A program made the translations under genes and the position numbers. From contig JAEZLD010000017.1 in the NCBI GenBank assembly GCA_023415335.1, positions 1 to 32,768 on the forward strand: DNA of 32,768 nucleotides. Reading direction: 5' to 3'. The stretch comes from Bacillota bacterium. GTDB lineage: Bacteria > Bacillota > Clostridia > Clostridiales > Caloramatoraceae. Positions 15,074-23,457 of the stretch are shown here, one piece after another. The notes beneath the pieces are model-generated. The model was not told the DNA's origin and did no database searches. It worked only from the letters and a program-made list of their open reading frames with translations. Numbering within the stretch: the stretch's first letter is position 1; each line of letters opens with the position of its first letter.

Positions 15074-15124
15074 GGAGGCAAACCTATGCGTTAAAAAGTC
15101 TTTAGGTTTTGCCTCCCTTTTTTT
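15074..15124. terminator. Bidirectional terminator between convergent genes
   Basis: GGAGGCAAACCTA (15074-15086) pairs with TAGGTTTTGCCTCC (15103-15116) with one bulged T. A T-run at 15118-15124 serves the plus strand. The stem borders the stop codon of the minus-strand oxidoreductase gene (15123), so it can also serve that gene, though with a weaker U-tract. Confidence 0.82.
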
Positions 15125-16688
15125 AGGTTATGTTGGGATCTATTTCGTTCTTCTTTTGTGACGGCAGAAGCTTAAGCTGGTGTACTGCCGGTCCCTCAAC
15201 TATTTTTCCATCATATGAGAATCTTGATCCATGGCATGGGCAATCCCAGGTTTTTTCAGCTGCATTCCAGTTAAGCTCACAGCCAAGGTGAGTGCAGGTA
15301 GTATCTACTACATGCAGAATGCCTTTCTCATCTCTGTACGCCCCTGCTCTTTTCCCCTCTACATCTATTATCCTGGCCTCTCCTGGGAGAATTTCAGGAG
15401 ACTTATCAGCAGATTCAAGCTTACCCTTTACCAGGTTCTTTGCAACGTCAAGATTTTCCTGAATGAACGTGGCTGAGGAAGCTGCAGGGGTGAACCTTTG
15501 AGGGTTATACGCATCCTCCCATGGACTTTTACCTTTGATTATAAGGTCACGTATTATCATGGCAGAGGCGGTTCCGTTGGTAAAGCCCCATTTATGAAAG
15601 CCTGATGCCATGAAAATATTTGGAGTGGAGGAGGTAAGGTGACCTGCATAGGGCAGGCTGTCAGGAGTATCATAGTCCTGAGTGGACCAATGGTAGAGTA
15701 CTTGTTTTACTGTAAAGTGGTCCTCGGCATACTTAAGAAGCTTTTGGTAATGCTCCCTTGTATCCTTACCCTGGCCAGTCTGATGGCTTTCACCTCCGAA
15801 CAGTATTGCATCTCCCCCCTCGAGGAGCTGATGTCTTATGGAAAGCCCCGGGGTTTCAGCTGTAATATACATGCCTCCGGGATACGGCTCATCAAGGGCT
15901 ACAGCTACCACATATGATCTCATGGGATAGAGTCTGGTAAAATACATTCCTCCCTTGTCACAGCAGGGAAAGTGTGATGCCAGAAAAACATATTTGGCAG
16001 TTATACGTTTATTTTCTGCCGTTATGAGCACTGTTTTAGCACCATCCTGATTCAAGTCCATTATTCTGGTGTTCTCAAATATCTGGCATCCATCCTCTGA
16101 AAGTTTCTCTGCAAGGGAAAGAAGGTATTTCCTAGGGTGAAACTGGTACTGGTTAGAAAAACGTTCTGCACATAGAACCTTAAGAGGAAGGGGAATTTCG
16201 GTTAAATATTCTGCATCAATTCCCAGGCTGTTAGCAGCAGATACCTCCTTATCCAGCTGGGAGACATATTTCTGCTTACATGAGTATATGTATGCATCCT
16301 GAGATTCCAGACTGCAGTCTATGTTGTTCTCCTTTATAGTTTTTCTTATAAACTCCATGGCACTTTTATTTGCATCTACATACTGCTGTGCCCGCTCCCT
16401 TCCAAGGGTGGTTATGAGCTTGTCATATATAATTCCATGCTGCACGGTTATCTTGGCAGTGCTGTGGGAAGTGGTTCCCATGGCAATTGTGCTCCCGTCT
16501 ACTACTGTTATCTTTAGTCCTTCGGTCTTTAGCAGAAGAGCACATGTGATTCCTACCAATCCTCCTCCTACTATTGCCACATCTGTTTCAATATCCTCTG
16601 TAAGCTGTGGGTAGCTGGTAGAGGGGGTGGTTTCACACCATAGAGACAAGGGTGTAAGATTTATAAAATCTGAAAGCTTGGTAGCCAT
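15123..16688 (-). CDS. FAD-dependent (DAO-type) oxidoreductase with C-terminal Rieske domain
   Basis: A two-domain redox protein of 521 aa. The N-terminal DAO domain opens with the FAD-binding Rossmann motif VAIVGGGLVGITCALLL (about 38-54) and its acidic end (VVDGS), and has the FAD-contacting region near SGFHKWGFTNG (about 365-375). The C-terminal ~80 residues form a Rieske [2Fe-2S] domain with CTHLGC (C465, H467, disulfide C470) and CPCHGS (C483, H486, disulfide C485). This architecture is common in Firmicutes and other bacteria. Its substrate is not established, although an amine or amino-acid oxidase-like reaction is usual for DAO domains. SD GGGAGG is 6 nt before the ATG. The gene stands alone. 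Confidence 0.92.
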   Translation of the reverse strand: MATKLSDFINLTPLSLWCETTPSTSYPQLTEDIETDVAIVGGGLVGITCALLLKTEGLKITVVDGSTIAMGTTSHSTAKITVQHGIIYDKLITTLGRERAQQYVDANKSAMEFIRKTIKENNIDCSLESQDAYIYSCKQKYVSQLDKEVSAANSLGIDAEYLTEIPLPLKVLCAERFSNQYQFHPRKYLLSLAEKLSEDGCQIFENTRIMDLNQDGAKTVLITAENKRITAKYVFLASHFPCCDKGGMYFTRLYPMRSYVVAVALDEPYPGGMYITAETPGLSIRHQLLEGGDAILFGGESHQTGQGKDTREHYQKLLKYAEDHFTVKQVLYHWSTQDYDTPDSLPYAGHLTSSTPNIFMASGFHKWGFTNGTASAMIIRDLIIKGKSPWEDAYNPQRFTPAASSATFIQENLDVAKNLVKGKLESADKSPEILPGEARIIDVEGKRAGAYRDEKGILHVVDTTCTHLGCELNWNAAEKTWDCPCHGSRFSYDGKIVEGPAVHQLKLLPSQKKNEIDPNIT

Positions 16689-16833
16689 AAAGCGCCTCCC
16701 TTATTGAATATACTTTTCTTTAGGTTGCTACAAAAGTGAGATAAGTATGTATTGATCACATTAGCAGCACTAGTATAATTTAGTAAGGTAGATTAATAAT
16801 AGTATTAATTATGATTTTAAAAGGATGAGGATA

Positions 16834-17988
16834 GTGAACAAAAGAAGCAGGACAATGAAGTGTATAAGAAAAACAGCCATATTTTCCATAATGTTACTTT
16901 GTGAAATTTGTATATGTGGAAATTTGGGGGCCTTGGCAACATCAGGCGATATAACAGCTTCTACGGAATGTATAATGGAATATAGTAATACTGTTGCCAT
17001 TGCAGTGTATTATCCCATATTTGGGAGAGGTGAGATAGACAGGATTGTAAAGGCAAGGATAAATACTCTTGTTGAGGATTTTAAGGAGGAATATGAAAAA
17101 AATACCTACAAGGATTCAAAGTGTGAAGCTAATCCATATAAGGCTGAGCTTAACATAGACTATAGGACAGAAACACTGGAGGATGGTGCCTACAGAGTGA
17201 GGCTTTCCATATGCATTATGGATTATATGAAGGGAATAAACAAGCAGCATACTGAAAGCATGACATTCGATTTGCAGAAGGAAAAGCTGGAGGAGTATGC
17301 CAGTGCTGGTTGGGATGGAGAGCTGTCTAAGGTGGAAGAATGGGAGAATTCTGACCTGCCAAATGTGAAGGTGAGAAAAATAGACCCAGATAAGCCCATG
17401 ATAGCATTGACCTTTGATGATGGACCCCACAGGCTGTATACAGTACAGATACTTAACAGCTTGAATAAGTACGATTCAGCAGCAACCTTCTTTGTGGTTG
17501 GAAACAGGGTGTCTGAAAGCAGGGATATTTTAAAAAGAATGGTTTCAGAGGGAAGCGAGATAGGAAACCATACATGGAACCATAAACAGCTTACTACTCT
17601 TAAGGATTATGAGGTGGAAGAACAGATTGCCATGACCCAGAAGGCTGTGTACAATGCAACGGGTTTATATCCACAGGTTATGAGGCCCACTTATGGCTCC
17701 ATAGACATCAACCTTCAGGACAGTCTTAATCTGCCTGTTATACTATGGTCAGTGGATCCTCTGGATTGGAAAACCCAAGATTCCAATAAAATTGCTAAAA
17801 ACATACTTGACACTATAACCAGTGGAGACATAGTACTCATGCATGATATATTTCCGTCAACTGCTGCTGCTGCAGAAATCGTTATAAGAGAACTTAACAG
17901 AAGAGGCTTCCAGCTGGTAACTGTAAACGAGCTTTTATCATTTAAGGAGAATGCACTGCAGGCAGGAAAGATATACAGACGAAAATAG
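16834..17988 (+). CDS. Exported polysaccharide deacetylase (NodB domain, PdaC-like layout)
   Basis: Likely removes acetyl groups from peptidoglycan or another surface glycan. A signal peptide or anchor (about residues 12-35) precedes a ~150-residue N-terminal domain resembling the DUF4163/DUF3298 region of PdaC-type enzymes. The NodB domain follows (about 188-370). Its motifs are TFDDGPH (D195, D196), the metal histidines in GNHTWNH (H246, H250), RPTYGS (about 284-289, Thr instead of the usual second Pro), VDPLDW (about 307-312) and LMHD (H337, D338). The frame opens at ATG 16825, but AAGG abuts that codon. GTG at 16834 is 9 nt after AAGG and is preferred. ATG 16855 is a third option. The gene is monocistronic. 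Confidence 0.9.
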   Translation: MNKRSRTMKCIRKTAIFSIMLLCEICICGNLGALATSGDITASTECIMEYSNTVAIAVYYPIFGRGEIDRIVKARINTLVEDFKEEYEKNTYKDSKCEANPYKAELNIDYRTETLEDGAYRVRLSICIMDYMKGINKQHTESMTFDLQKEKLEEYASAGWDGELSKVEEWENSDLPNVKVRKIDPDKPMIALTFDDGPHRLYTVQILNSLNKYDSAATFFVVGNRVSESRDILKRMVSEGSEIGNHTWNHKQLTTLKDYEVEEQIAMTQKAVYNATGLYPQVMRPTYGSIDINLQDSLNLPVILWSVDPLDWKTQDSNKIAKNILDTITSGDIVLMHDIFPSTAAAAEIVIRELNRRGFQLVTVNELLSFKENALQAGKIYRRK

Positions 17989-18031
17989 AGGTTTTTGTAT
18001 GAGGAATAGTATTAAATTATTTTTACATCAC

Positions 18032-18103
18032 CATATGGCTCTTCGTTGCATAATTTTGTAGTATAGGACATTATTTTATATTTACATTGAGGTGAGCCAT
18101 ATG
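18032..18103. repeat. 10-bp inverted repeat flanking a weak promoter and start codon
   Basis: CATATGGCTC (18032-18041) and GAGCCATATG (18094-18103) are exact complements 52 nt apart. The right arm ends in the ATG of the 68-aa protein. Between the arms is a weak promoter-like pair, TTGCAT (18046-18051), 17 nt, CATTAT (18069-18074). TCACC next to the left arm could also pair with the SD (GGTGA). It could be an operator looping across the promoter, or an RNA hairpin if transcription starts further upstream. Confidence 0.5.
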
Positions 18104-18307
18104 TGGAGAAGGTGTATTTTCTGGGGCTGCATACTATTACTTGTTATTGCCTGCTTCCTTTTGTTCAACATAAGTGCTATAGCGGGGCTGCTTGCAGGTT
18201 TAATTGCCATACTGTCAAAGCTATTGCTTTATATAATAATTATTATATTTGGTTGTTTTTTAATCGTGAGATTTGTAAATTGGATTATTTTGTGTATAAA
18301 AAAATGA
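18101..18307 (+). CDS. Small hydrophobic membrane protein (68 aa), unknown function
   Basis: Not recognised. Almost the whole protein is hydrophobic: about residues 6-36 (FWGCILLLVIACFLLFN, then AIAGLLAGLIAILS) and 38-63 (LLLYIIIIIFGCFLIVRFV), with short basic ends (MWRR and CIKK). It is therefore a two- or three-TM membrane protein. The ATG at 18101 has an ideal SD (GAGGTGA, 5 nt away). An in-frame GTG at 18092 lies within that SD and is rejected. It lies 16 bp upstream of the trkA promoter, so co-expression with potassium uptake is possible but not shown. Confidence 0.65.
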   Translation: MWRRCIFWGCILLLVIACFLLFNISAIAGLLAGLIAILSKLLLYIIIIIFGCFLIVRFVNWIILCIKK

Positions 18308-18322
18308 AAAAAACAATATCAA

Positions 18323-18351
18323 TTGTCTCCTTCTGTTCTTGGTGGTATAAT
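18323..18351 (+). promoter_or_regulatory. Promoter of trkA-trkH
   Basis: TTGTCT (-35, 18323-18328), 17-nt spacer, then a perfect TATAAT (-10, 18346-18351) with an extended TGG. It lies 28 nt before the trkA start codon. Confidence 0.78.
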
Positions 18352-18379
18352 GATGTCAAAAACCAAAAGGGGAATAGGT

Positions 18380-19705
18380 ATGAGGATTATAATTATTGGC
18401 GCTGGCAAGTCAGGATATGCCATAGCCGAAAGCCTTCAAAAGGATAAATACGATATTGCTGTAATAGATTCTAACCAGCATGCGTTGGACAAAATAGAGG
18501 ACAAGCTTGATGTGCTCTGTATAAAGGGAAATGGTGTAAGTGCTAATATTCAGCTACAGGCAGGGGTTCACAACTCAAGGCTGTTTATAGCAGTAACCGA
18601 AAGTGATGAGATAAATATGCTGTGCTGCCTTATGGCAAAGAGACTGGGAGCTCAGCAAACTGCTGCCAGAATAAGGGATCCCAAGTATGCTAATGAACTG
18701 TTGCTGCTAAAGGATGATATCGGGGTTGATTTTGTAATCAACCCCGAATATATGGCAGCAGAGGAAGTTACAAGGTCACTTACATTCTCCACTGCCCTTA
18801 ATGTTGAAAGCTTTGCAAAGGGTAGAGTGAAGATGGTAGGACTTAAGGTGACTGAGGATAATCCTTATCTTGGAAAGAAGCTCAAAACTATTGATTTACA
18901 GAAGAGCTCCTCTCTCTTGCTGGGAGTTGCATTAAGGGGGGGACAGGTAATAGTACCAGGCGGAGAATATGAGATGATGCTGGATGACATCATATACGTG
19001 CTTGGGTCTCCTGAGTCTATATACAGCTTCTGTGGAAGGATAAATAAAACTCCTCAGAAAATAAAAAACGTAATGGTTCTTGGAGGAGGAAAGATAACCT
19101 ATTATCTTCTTAGGCTCTTAACCAGTATGGGAATGAGGGTCAAGGTAATAGAGATGGATGCAAATAAATGCCAGGAGATGGCTGAAATATTCCCCAAGGC
19201 TCTTATTATACATGGTGATGGCACGGATCAGGAAATACTCAGGTCAGAGAATATAGAAAGTATGGAGGGCTTTGTGGCAGTAACCGGAATGGATGAGGAG
19301 AACATACTGGCTTCTATGCTTGCAAAGGAGCACGGGGTTGAGAAGGTTATTGCTAAGGTAACAAGGCCTGGGTACTCCAAGCTGGCTATGAGCATTGGGG
19401 TTGAAAATGTAATAACACCACAGAAGCTGATTGCCAGCCAGATAAAGAAATGTATAAAGGGAAGCAGCATAGAAGCTCTTCATGGAATAATAGAGGGACA
19501 GGCTGAGATACTGGAGTTTAAGGCAAAGGAGAACAGCAGGCTTGTTGGAAGGCCCATTAGAAAACTAAAGCTGGGAGAAGGAACAGTTATTGCGACAATT
19601 GTGCGTAAAAATGAGGTAGTAATTCCTCATGGTGATGATGTTATAAAGCCTGGTGACAGGGTGATCATAATTACTGAAAATGATACCAATCTGGAACTTG
19701 AATGA
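18380..19705 (+). CDS. trkA: Trk system potassium uptake regulator TrkA
   Basis: Cytoplasmic nucleotide-binding regulator of the TrkH K+ channel. The 441-aa protein has two tandem RCK units. The first TrkA_N has IIIGAGKSGYAIAESL near the N-terminus (GxGxxG). The second starts VMVLGGGKITYYLLRLL about two-fifths in. Each is followed by a TrkA_C domain, the second ending KPGDRVIIITEND. The frame is open from 18323 but the extra residues are read from the promoter. The ATG at 18380 follows AAGGGG by about 8 nt. It is directly upstream of trkH (23-bp gap) and in one transcript with it. Confidence 0.95.
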   Translation: MRIIIIGAGKSGYAIAESLQKDKYDIAVIDSNQHALDKIEDKLDVLCIKGNGVSANIQLQAGVHNSRLFIAVTESDEINMLCCLMAKRLGAQQTAARIRDPKYANELLLLKDDIGVDFVINPEYMAAEEVTRSLTFSTALNVESFAKGRVKMVGLKVTEDNPYLGKKLKTIDLQKSSSLLLGVALRGGQVIVPGGEYEMMLDDIIYVLGSPESIYSFCGRINKTPQKIKNVMVLGGGKITYYLLRLLTSMGMRVKVIEMDANKCQEMAEIFPKALIIHGDGTDQEILRSENIESMEGFVAVTGMDEENILASMLAKEHGVEKVIAKVTRPGYSKLAMSIGVENVITPQKLIASQIKKCIKGSSIEALHGIIEGQAEILEFKAKENSRLVGRPIRKLKLGEGTVIATIVRKNEVVIPHGDDVIKPGDRVIIITENDTNLELE

Positions 19706-19728
19706 TAACAAATGGATAGGAGTAAATT

Positions 19729-21171
19729 ATGAACAAAAGAGTTATAGCAAAGAGCCTTGGAATATTGCTTTTATGTGAAGCAGGGCTCATGGTGCTTCCA
19801 ATGCTGGTGTCACTGTATTATGGGGAAGCAGAGTACAGAGCGTTTCTATATACTATTATTATACTTTTAGCATTTGGTATTTGTGGATACATGATAAAGC
19901 CAGGGAGTAAGACAATTTATGCCAGGGATGGTTTTGCAATCGTGGCTTTTGGGTGGATACTTATTTCCATTTTTGGAGGACTTCCATTTATGTTTAGTGG
20001 AATTATGACGAATCCTGCCGATGCGTTTTTTGAGGCATCATCAGGGTTTACCACTACCGGGGCTACAATACTTTCTAGTGTAGAAGGTCTTCCAAATGGG
20101 GTGATGTTCTGGAGAAGCTTTACCCACTGGGTAGGAGGCATGGGCGTGCTGGTATTTACTATGGCTTTTCTGCCGCTTATGGGCACTGGAACAATGCACA
20201 TAATGAAGGCTGAAAGCCCGGGTCCCAATCCGGGGAAGCTTGTTCCCAAACTGGCACATACTGCCAAGCTGCTTTATATAATATATATTATAATAACTGT
20301 AGCAGAGATAATATTGCTTAAGGTGGGAGGCATGAGCTTTCTTGATGCGTCTATACACACCTTTGGAACTGTGGGCACTGGAGGCTTCTCCAACAAAAAT
20401 ATTAGCGTAGGCGCATACAACAGTGTTTATATAGAAGCTGTAATAACTATATTTATGATAGTCTGTGGAGTTAACTTTGGATTGTACTATGCTGCATTAA
20501 AAGGCGGCATAAAGAATATACTCAAGGATGAGGAGTTCAAGGTTTATTTTGGAATAATAGCCGCCTCTATTGTACTTATTACAATAAACCTGACTGGAAC
20601 AGTATACAGCTCTATAGGGCAGTCATTTAGGTATTCATCCTTTCAGGTAGGATCTATAATTACAACCACAGGATATGCAACAACGGATTTCAATACCTGG
20701 CCAACCTTTAGCAAGATGATACTTGTAGTGCTTATGTTTACAGGAGCCTGTGCTGGGTCAACTGCAGGAGGAATGAAAAGCATAAGACTGTTGGTTCAGG
20801 CAAAGATGGCAAAAAAAAGCATCCTGAAAATAGTCCATCCAAATTCTGTTTATGTGGTTAGGATAAATGGCAAGGCTGTGGATAAGGAAACCCTTAAGGA
20901 GGTACCAGTATTCCTGTTTCTATACATGTTTATAACAGTCGCTGCAATATTGGTGCTGTCACTAGAAGGAAAAGATTTTACAACTACCATAACTTCTGTT
21001 GCTGCAACCATGGGAAATATTGGACCAGGACTTGGAGAGGTAGGTCCTATGGGTAACTTTGGAGGCTTTAATAACATTAGTAAGCTTGTTATGTCGTTTT
21101 GCATGCTGCTTGGAAGAATTGAAATATATCCTATTTTGATTACAATGATGCCTTCCTCATGGAGAAGGTAA
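19729..21171 (+). CDS. trkH: Trk/Ktr-type potassium channel subunit TrkH
   Basis: Membrane K+ translocating subunit. The 480-aa protein has about 10-12 TM helices arranged as four M1-P-M2 repeats. The four pore loops and their selectivity glycines are visible: SSGFTTTGAT, FGTVGTGGFSN, ITTTGYATTDF and ATMGNIGPGLG. The C-terminus ends MTMMPSSWRR-like, as in other clostridial TrkH. SD TAGGAG lies 7 nt upstream of the ATG. It is second in the trkA-trkH operon. No convincing terminator follows the stop codon in the 150 bp to the next gene. Confidence 0.95.
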   Translation: MNKRVIAKSLGILLLCEAGLMVLPMLVSLYYGEAEYRAFLYTIIILLAFGICGYMIKPGSKTIYARDGFAIVAFGWILISIFGGLPFMFSGIMTNPADAFFEASSGFTTTGATILSSVEGLPNGVMFWRSFTHWVGGMGVLVFTMAFLPLMGTGTMHIMKAESPGPNPGKLVPKLAHTAKLLYIIYIIITVAEIILLKVGGMSFLDASIHTFGTVGTGGFSNKNISVGAYNSVYIEAVITIFMIVCGVNFGLYYAALKGGIKNILKDEEFKVYFGIIAASIVLITINLTGTVYSSIGQSFRYSSFQVGSIITTTGYATTDFNTWPTFSKMILVVLMFTGACAGSTAGGMKSIRLLVQAKMAKKSILKIVHPNSVYVVRINGKAVDKETLKEVPVFLFLYMFITVAAILVLSLEGKDFTTTITSVAATMGNIGPGLGEVGPMGNFGGFNNISKLVMSFCMLLGRIEIYPILITMMPSSWRR

Positions 21172-21257
21172 ATGATGCACTTTATTAGTGTATAACAATA
21201 TTTATAAAAACATATTAAACTGTTTATATTTTATTAATATGCTAATATGGAGTTTAT

Positions 21258-21266
21258 TGGTATAAT
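21258..21266 (+). promoter_or_regulatory. Extended -10 promoter before the TIM-barrel gene
   Basis: TGGTATAAT is a perfect extended -10, lying 58 nt upstream of the ATG at 21324. The -35 region is poor, which extended -10 promoters tolerate. Confidence 0.55.
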
Positions 21267-21323
21267 GTTAGTAATTCCAAAGACAAAATGAAAATATACT
21301 AACACAAAAGGGGGAAATGCATT

Positions 21324-21986
21324 ATGAAAAACACTCCTGAAATAAAGGGGACCCTTAGAAGACACAGAATAGAACTCCCTAAGACTATTTATGAGGCAAG
21401 CGGCATACTTATATTTGGTAAACGTATAAAATCTATATTATTTTCAACTGACGTGGCTGTTATAAGGAATACAAATGCAGATGCAGTTATGGCAGTTTAC
21501 CCATTTACTCCACAGCCTGTAATTACCCATGCTATAATGTCGGCAGCAGATGTTCCGGTATTCTGCGGCGTTGGTGGAGGGATAACCACAGGAAAGAGGG
21601 TTACCCTTCTGGCCCAGGACGCAGAGTTCCAGGGGGCAATGGGGGTAGTGGTGAATGCACCAACTCCTAACGAAACCATACGTTATATGAAGGACACTAT
21701 AGATATACCTATTGTGGTAACAGTAGTATCTGAGAAGGAGGACTTTAAGTCAAGGGTTGAAGCTGGAGCATCTATATTCAACGTATCTGGAGCTGAAAAA
21801 ACGGCGGAAATTATTAAAAGGATAAAAAGCCAGTTCCCTGACATGCCTGTTATAGCAACAGGAGGACCTACTGAGGAGACTATATCAGAAACGATTAAGG
21901 CTGGAGCTAACGCTGTAACCTACACGCCGCCAACTCCAGCGCAGATATTTAAGGGAATTATGACTAAGTATAGAGAAACATACTAG
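21324..21986 (+). CDS. Phosphate-binding TIM-barrel protein, function unknown
   Basis: A 220-aa (beta/alpha)8-type protein. Alternating strands and helices are evident, with a glycine-rich turn FCGVGGGITTGK (about 80-91) and a C-terminal phosphate-site turn IATGGPTEETI (about 176-186), followed by AGANAVTYTPPT. The fold resembles ribulose-phosphate-binding barrels (KDPG aldolase, HisA/TrpC-like), but no specific catalytic signature is clear to me. Homologues are often labelled only as 'hydrolase'. SD AAGGGGGAAA lies about 7 nt upstream. The gene is monocistronic, with a terminator after the stop. Confidence 0.75.
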   Translation: MKNTPEIKGTLRRHRIELPKTIYEASGILIFGKRIKSILFSTDVAVIRNTNADAVMAVYPFTPQPVITHAIMSAADVPVFCGVGGGITTGKRVTLLAQDAEFQGAMGVVVNAPTPNETIRYMKDTIDIPIVVTVVSEKEDFKSRVEAGASIFNVSGAEKTAEIIKRIKSQFPDMPVIATGGPTEETISETIKAGANAVTYTPPTPAQIFKGIMTKYRETY

Positions 21987-22010
21987 AAGAGGTAATATGT
22001 AATATTGTAG

Positions 22011-22032
22011 GGGACGGACTCAGCGCCGTCCC
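22011..22032 (+). terminator. GC-rich hairpin after the TIM-barrel gene
   Basis: GGGACGG / CCGTCCC, a 7-bp stem with an 8-nt loop, followed only by TTGAG. The U-tract is poor, so it is perhaps a stabilising 3' hairpin upstream of the true terminator. Confidence 0.5.
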
Positions 22033-22043
22033 TTGAGTATGAT

Positions 22044-22080
22044 AGAAAATCCTGGATTAGCAATAAGTCCAGGCTTTTCT
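22044..22080. terminator. Terminator between convergent genes
   Basis: AGAAAATCCTGGA (22044-22056) / TCCAGGCTTTTCT (22068-22080) with one mismatch and an 11-nt loop. The arms carry T/A runs on both strands, so it can act for either direction. Confidence 0.72.
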
Positions 22081-22163
22081 GATATTAAAGCTATAATAGT
22101 TTTCCTTTATTGTAGGGGCAATCTCCTAAATAGAGCTTCCTCTTTGTACCTGCCTTGGATTAT

Positions 22164-22982
22164 TTATAGGCTATTATAATATTCCTTCAGCCTAAGGGCA
22201 TCCACCTCAAGTATAGGACTTTCACAAATGATGCAGCCCTTTACTCCATAATCCTTAAAGGCTTTAAGGCATTCCATGTAGTTGAAGTCGCTTTCTTCAA
22301 AGGGAAGGTGGTTCTTCTCCCCCTTAGGGCCGTAGTTGATTCCTGACATGTGTACATGCATATCTTCAATGCCGGCTCTTCCAAGAGCCTTTTCTATTTT
22401 CTCAAGGATTGAAACAAAGTCGTCATAGGTTTTTAATGTGCCATTGCCCCTTGCATGGACATGGGAAAAGTCTATGCAAGGCTTGCAGGTTGGAATTTGA
22501 CTGCAGAGGGTAAGTATTTCATCCACAGAACCAAACTGGGTGGGCTTGCCTGTGGTTTCAAGCCTGTAGTCAACTCCTATATCCGGAAGGCTCTCCAGGT
22601 TTTCTTTTATGGTTTTAAAGGTCTCTTCCTGGCTATCCTTAAGATAGAAGCCCGGGTGGAATACAAGGCTTTTTCCATCAACAGATTTAAGGGCACTTGC
22701 TCCCTTTACTATCCTTTCCTTAGATTGGTCCTGCTTTTCCGGCTCATCGGCATTAAGATTAACAAAATATGAGCCATGTGCTGAAAGGTAGAAATTGTGT
22801 GAAAGCTTTTCATTTAGTATTTCATCCCTATTCTTGGAGGTTACATTTACGTTTCTTACAAAGGGGAGTTCCATGGCATCCAAGCCTATGGAGCTTAGGT
22901 GTTCAATGCCTGATCTGTATGTAAATTTTTGAGAACCGTCCCCCAGGGGAAGACCTGATATTCCAAAAAGCAGCTTATCCAA
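22164..22982 (-). CDS. Endonuclease IV-like (AP endonuclease family 2) TIM-barrel protein
   Basis: Resembles deoxyribonuclease IV (Nfo), which nicks abasic sites with a trinuclear Zn centre. Metal-ligand positions are recognisable: H69 (LSAHGSY), H109 (VFHPGFY), E142 (RLETTGK), D171 and H174 (CIDFSHVHARGN), H209 (MHVHMSG), H225 (GEKNHLPF) and E254 (ICESP). At 272 aa it is close to Nfo length. The D-x-H pair of classic Nfo appears here as KNH, so it belongs to the divergent Nfo-like branch. The start is TTG (22982), 8 nt after GGGAGGTG, with no better ATG nearby. It lies 45 bp downstream of the TSCPD gene on the same strand and could be co-transcribed. Confidence 0.85.
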   Translation of the reverse strand: MDKLLFGISGLPLGDGSQKFTYRSGIEHLSSIGLDAMELPFVRNVNVTSKNRDEILNEKLSHNFYLSAHGSYFVNLNADEPEKQDQSKERIVKGASALKSVDGKSLVFHPGFYLKDSQEETFKTIKENLESLPDIGVDYRLETTGKPTQFGSVDEILTLCSQIPTCKPCIDFSHVHARGNGTLKTYDDFVSILEKIEKALGRAGIEDMHVHMSGINYGPKGEKNHLPFEESDFNYMECLKAFKDYGVKGCIICESPILEVDALRLKEYYNSL

Positions 22983-23027
22983 TTATAAGCACCTCCCTTG
23001 TTGCTATGAGTATATTATACCAACTGC

Positions 23028-23273
23028 TCATGCTCTTATGCTTTCTTCTAAAGCCTTAGCCAGCTGGTCCGGGCAGGAAGTACCCTTGCCGTTGCAGTTT
23101 ATGCCCTTGAGCCTGTGTATTACTTCATGTACATCCATACCCTCTACCAGAGCACTGATGCCCTGAAGGTTCCCATTACAGCCGGACACGAAATTAACAT
23201 CCCTTAACCTGCCATCCTTTATATCAAAGTTTATTTCTTTACAACATACTCCATGTGTTTTATAAGTCATCAT
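23028..23273 (-). CDS. TSCPD-domain protein (TIGR03905 type)
   Basis: A small, Cys-rich protein of 81 aa. Its conserved features are the N-terminal MTYKTHGVCCKEI, the central VSGCNGNLQGI and the C-terminal GTSCPDQLAKAL, which carries the TSCPD signature. The domain resembles the C-terminal region of class II (NrdJ) ribonucleotide reductase, where it may aid metal or thiol chemistry. The function of the stand-alone form is unknown. The frame extends to 23300, but the ATG-ATG at 23273 follows AAAGGATG and fits the family N-terminus, so it is preferred. Confidence 0.85.
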   Translation of the reverse strand: MMTYKTHGVCCKEINFDIKDGRLRDVNFVSGCNGNLQGISALVEGMDVHEVIHRLKGINCNGKGTSCPDQLAKALEESIRA

Positions 23274-23410
23274 ATACAAACATCCTTTCCTTAGCTTCAC
23301 TTAAAAAGTATATATGAATACGAATAACAGTTCAAGAAATTGTGTACATATTGATGTTAAAAGGAGTTGAAACTTTAAATATGGCATAGTATTTTTAGTA
23401 TTTAGAAGTT

Positions 23411-23445
23411 TGTCCATATATGGTATACTAAATAGGAAATGGACA
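23411..23445 (+). promoter_or_regulatory. Extended -10 promoter inside a 7-bp dyad
   Basis: TGTCCAT (23411-23417) and ATGGACA (23439-23445) are exact complements. Between them lies TGGTATACT, an extended -10 (23422-23429). The dyad therefore brackets the promoter of the downstream membrane-protein gene and could be an operator, or an RNA stem if transcription starts earlier. Confidence 0.45.
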
Positions 23446-23457
23446 GGAGGTGGTGCA

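Noticed and set aside
18103..18447. 114-codon plus-strand ORF overlapping the small membrane protein and the trkA start
   Set aside because: It runs in another frame through the 68-aa gene, the trkA promoter and the trkA start. It is Tyr/Cys-rich, has no SD and is better explained as a shadow.
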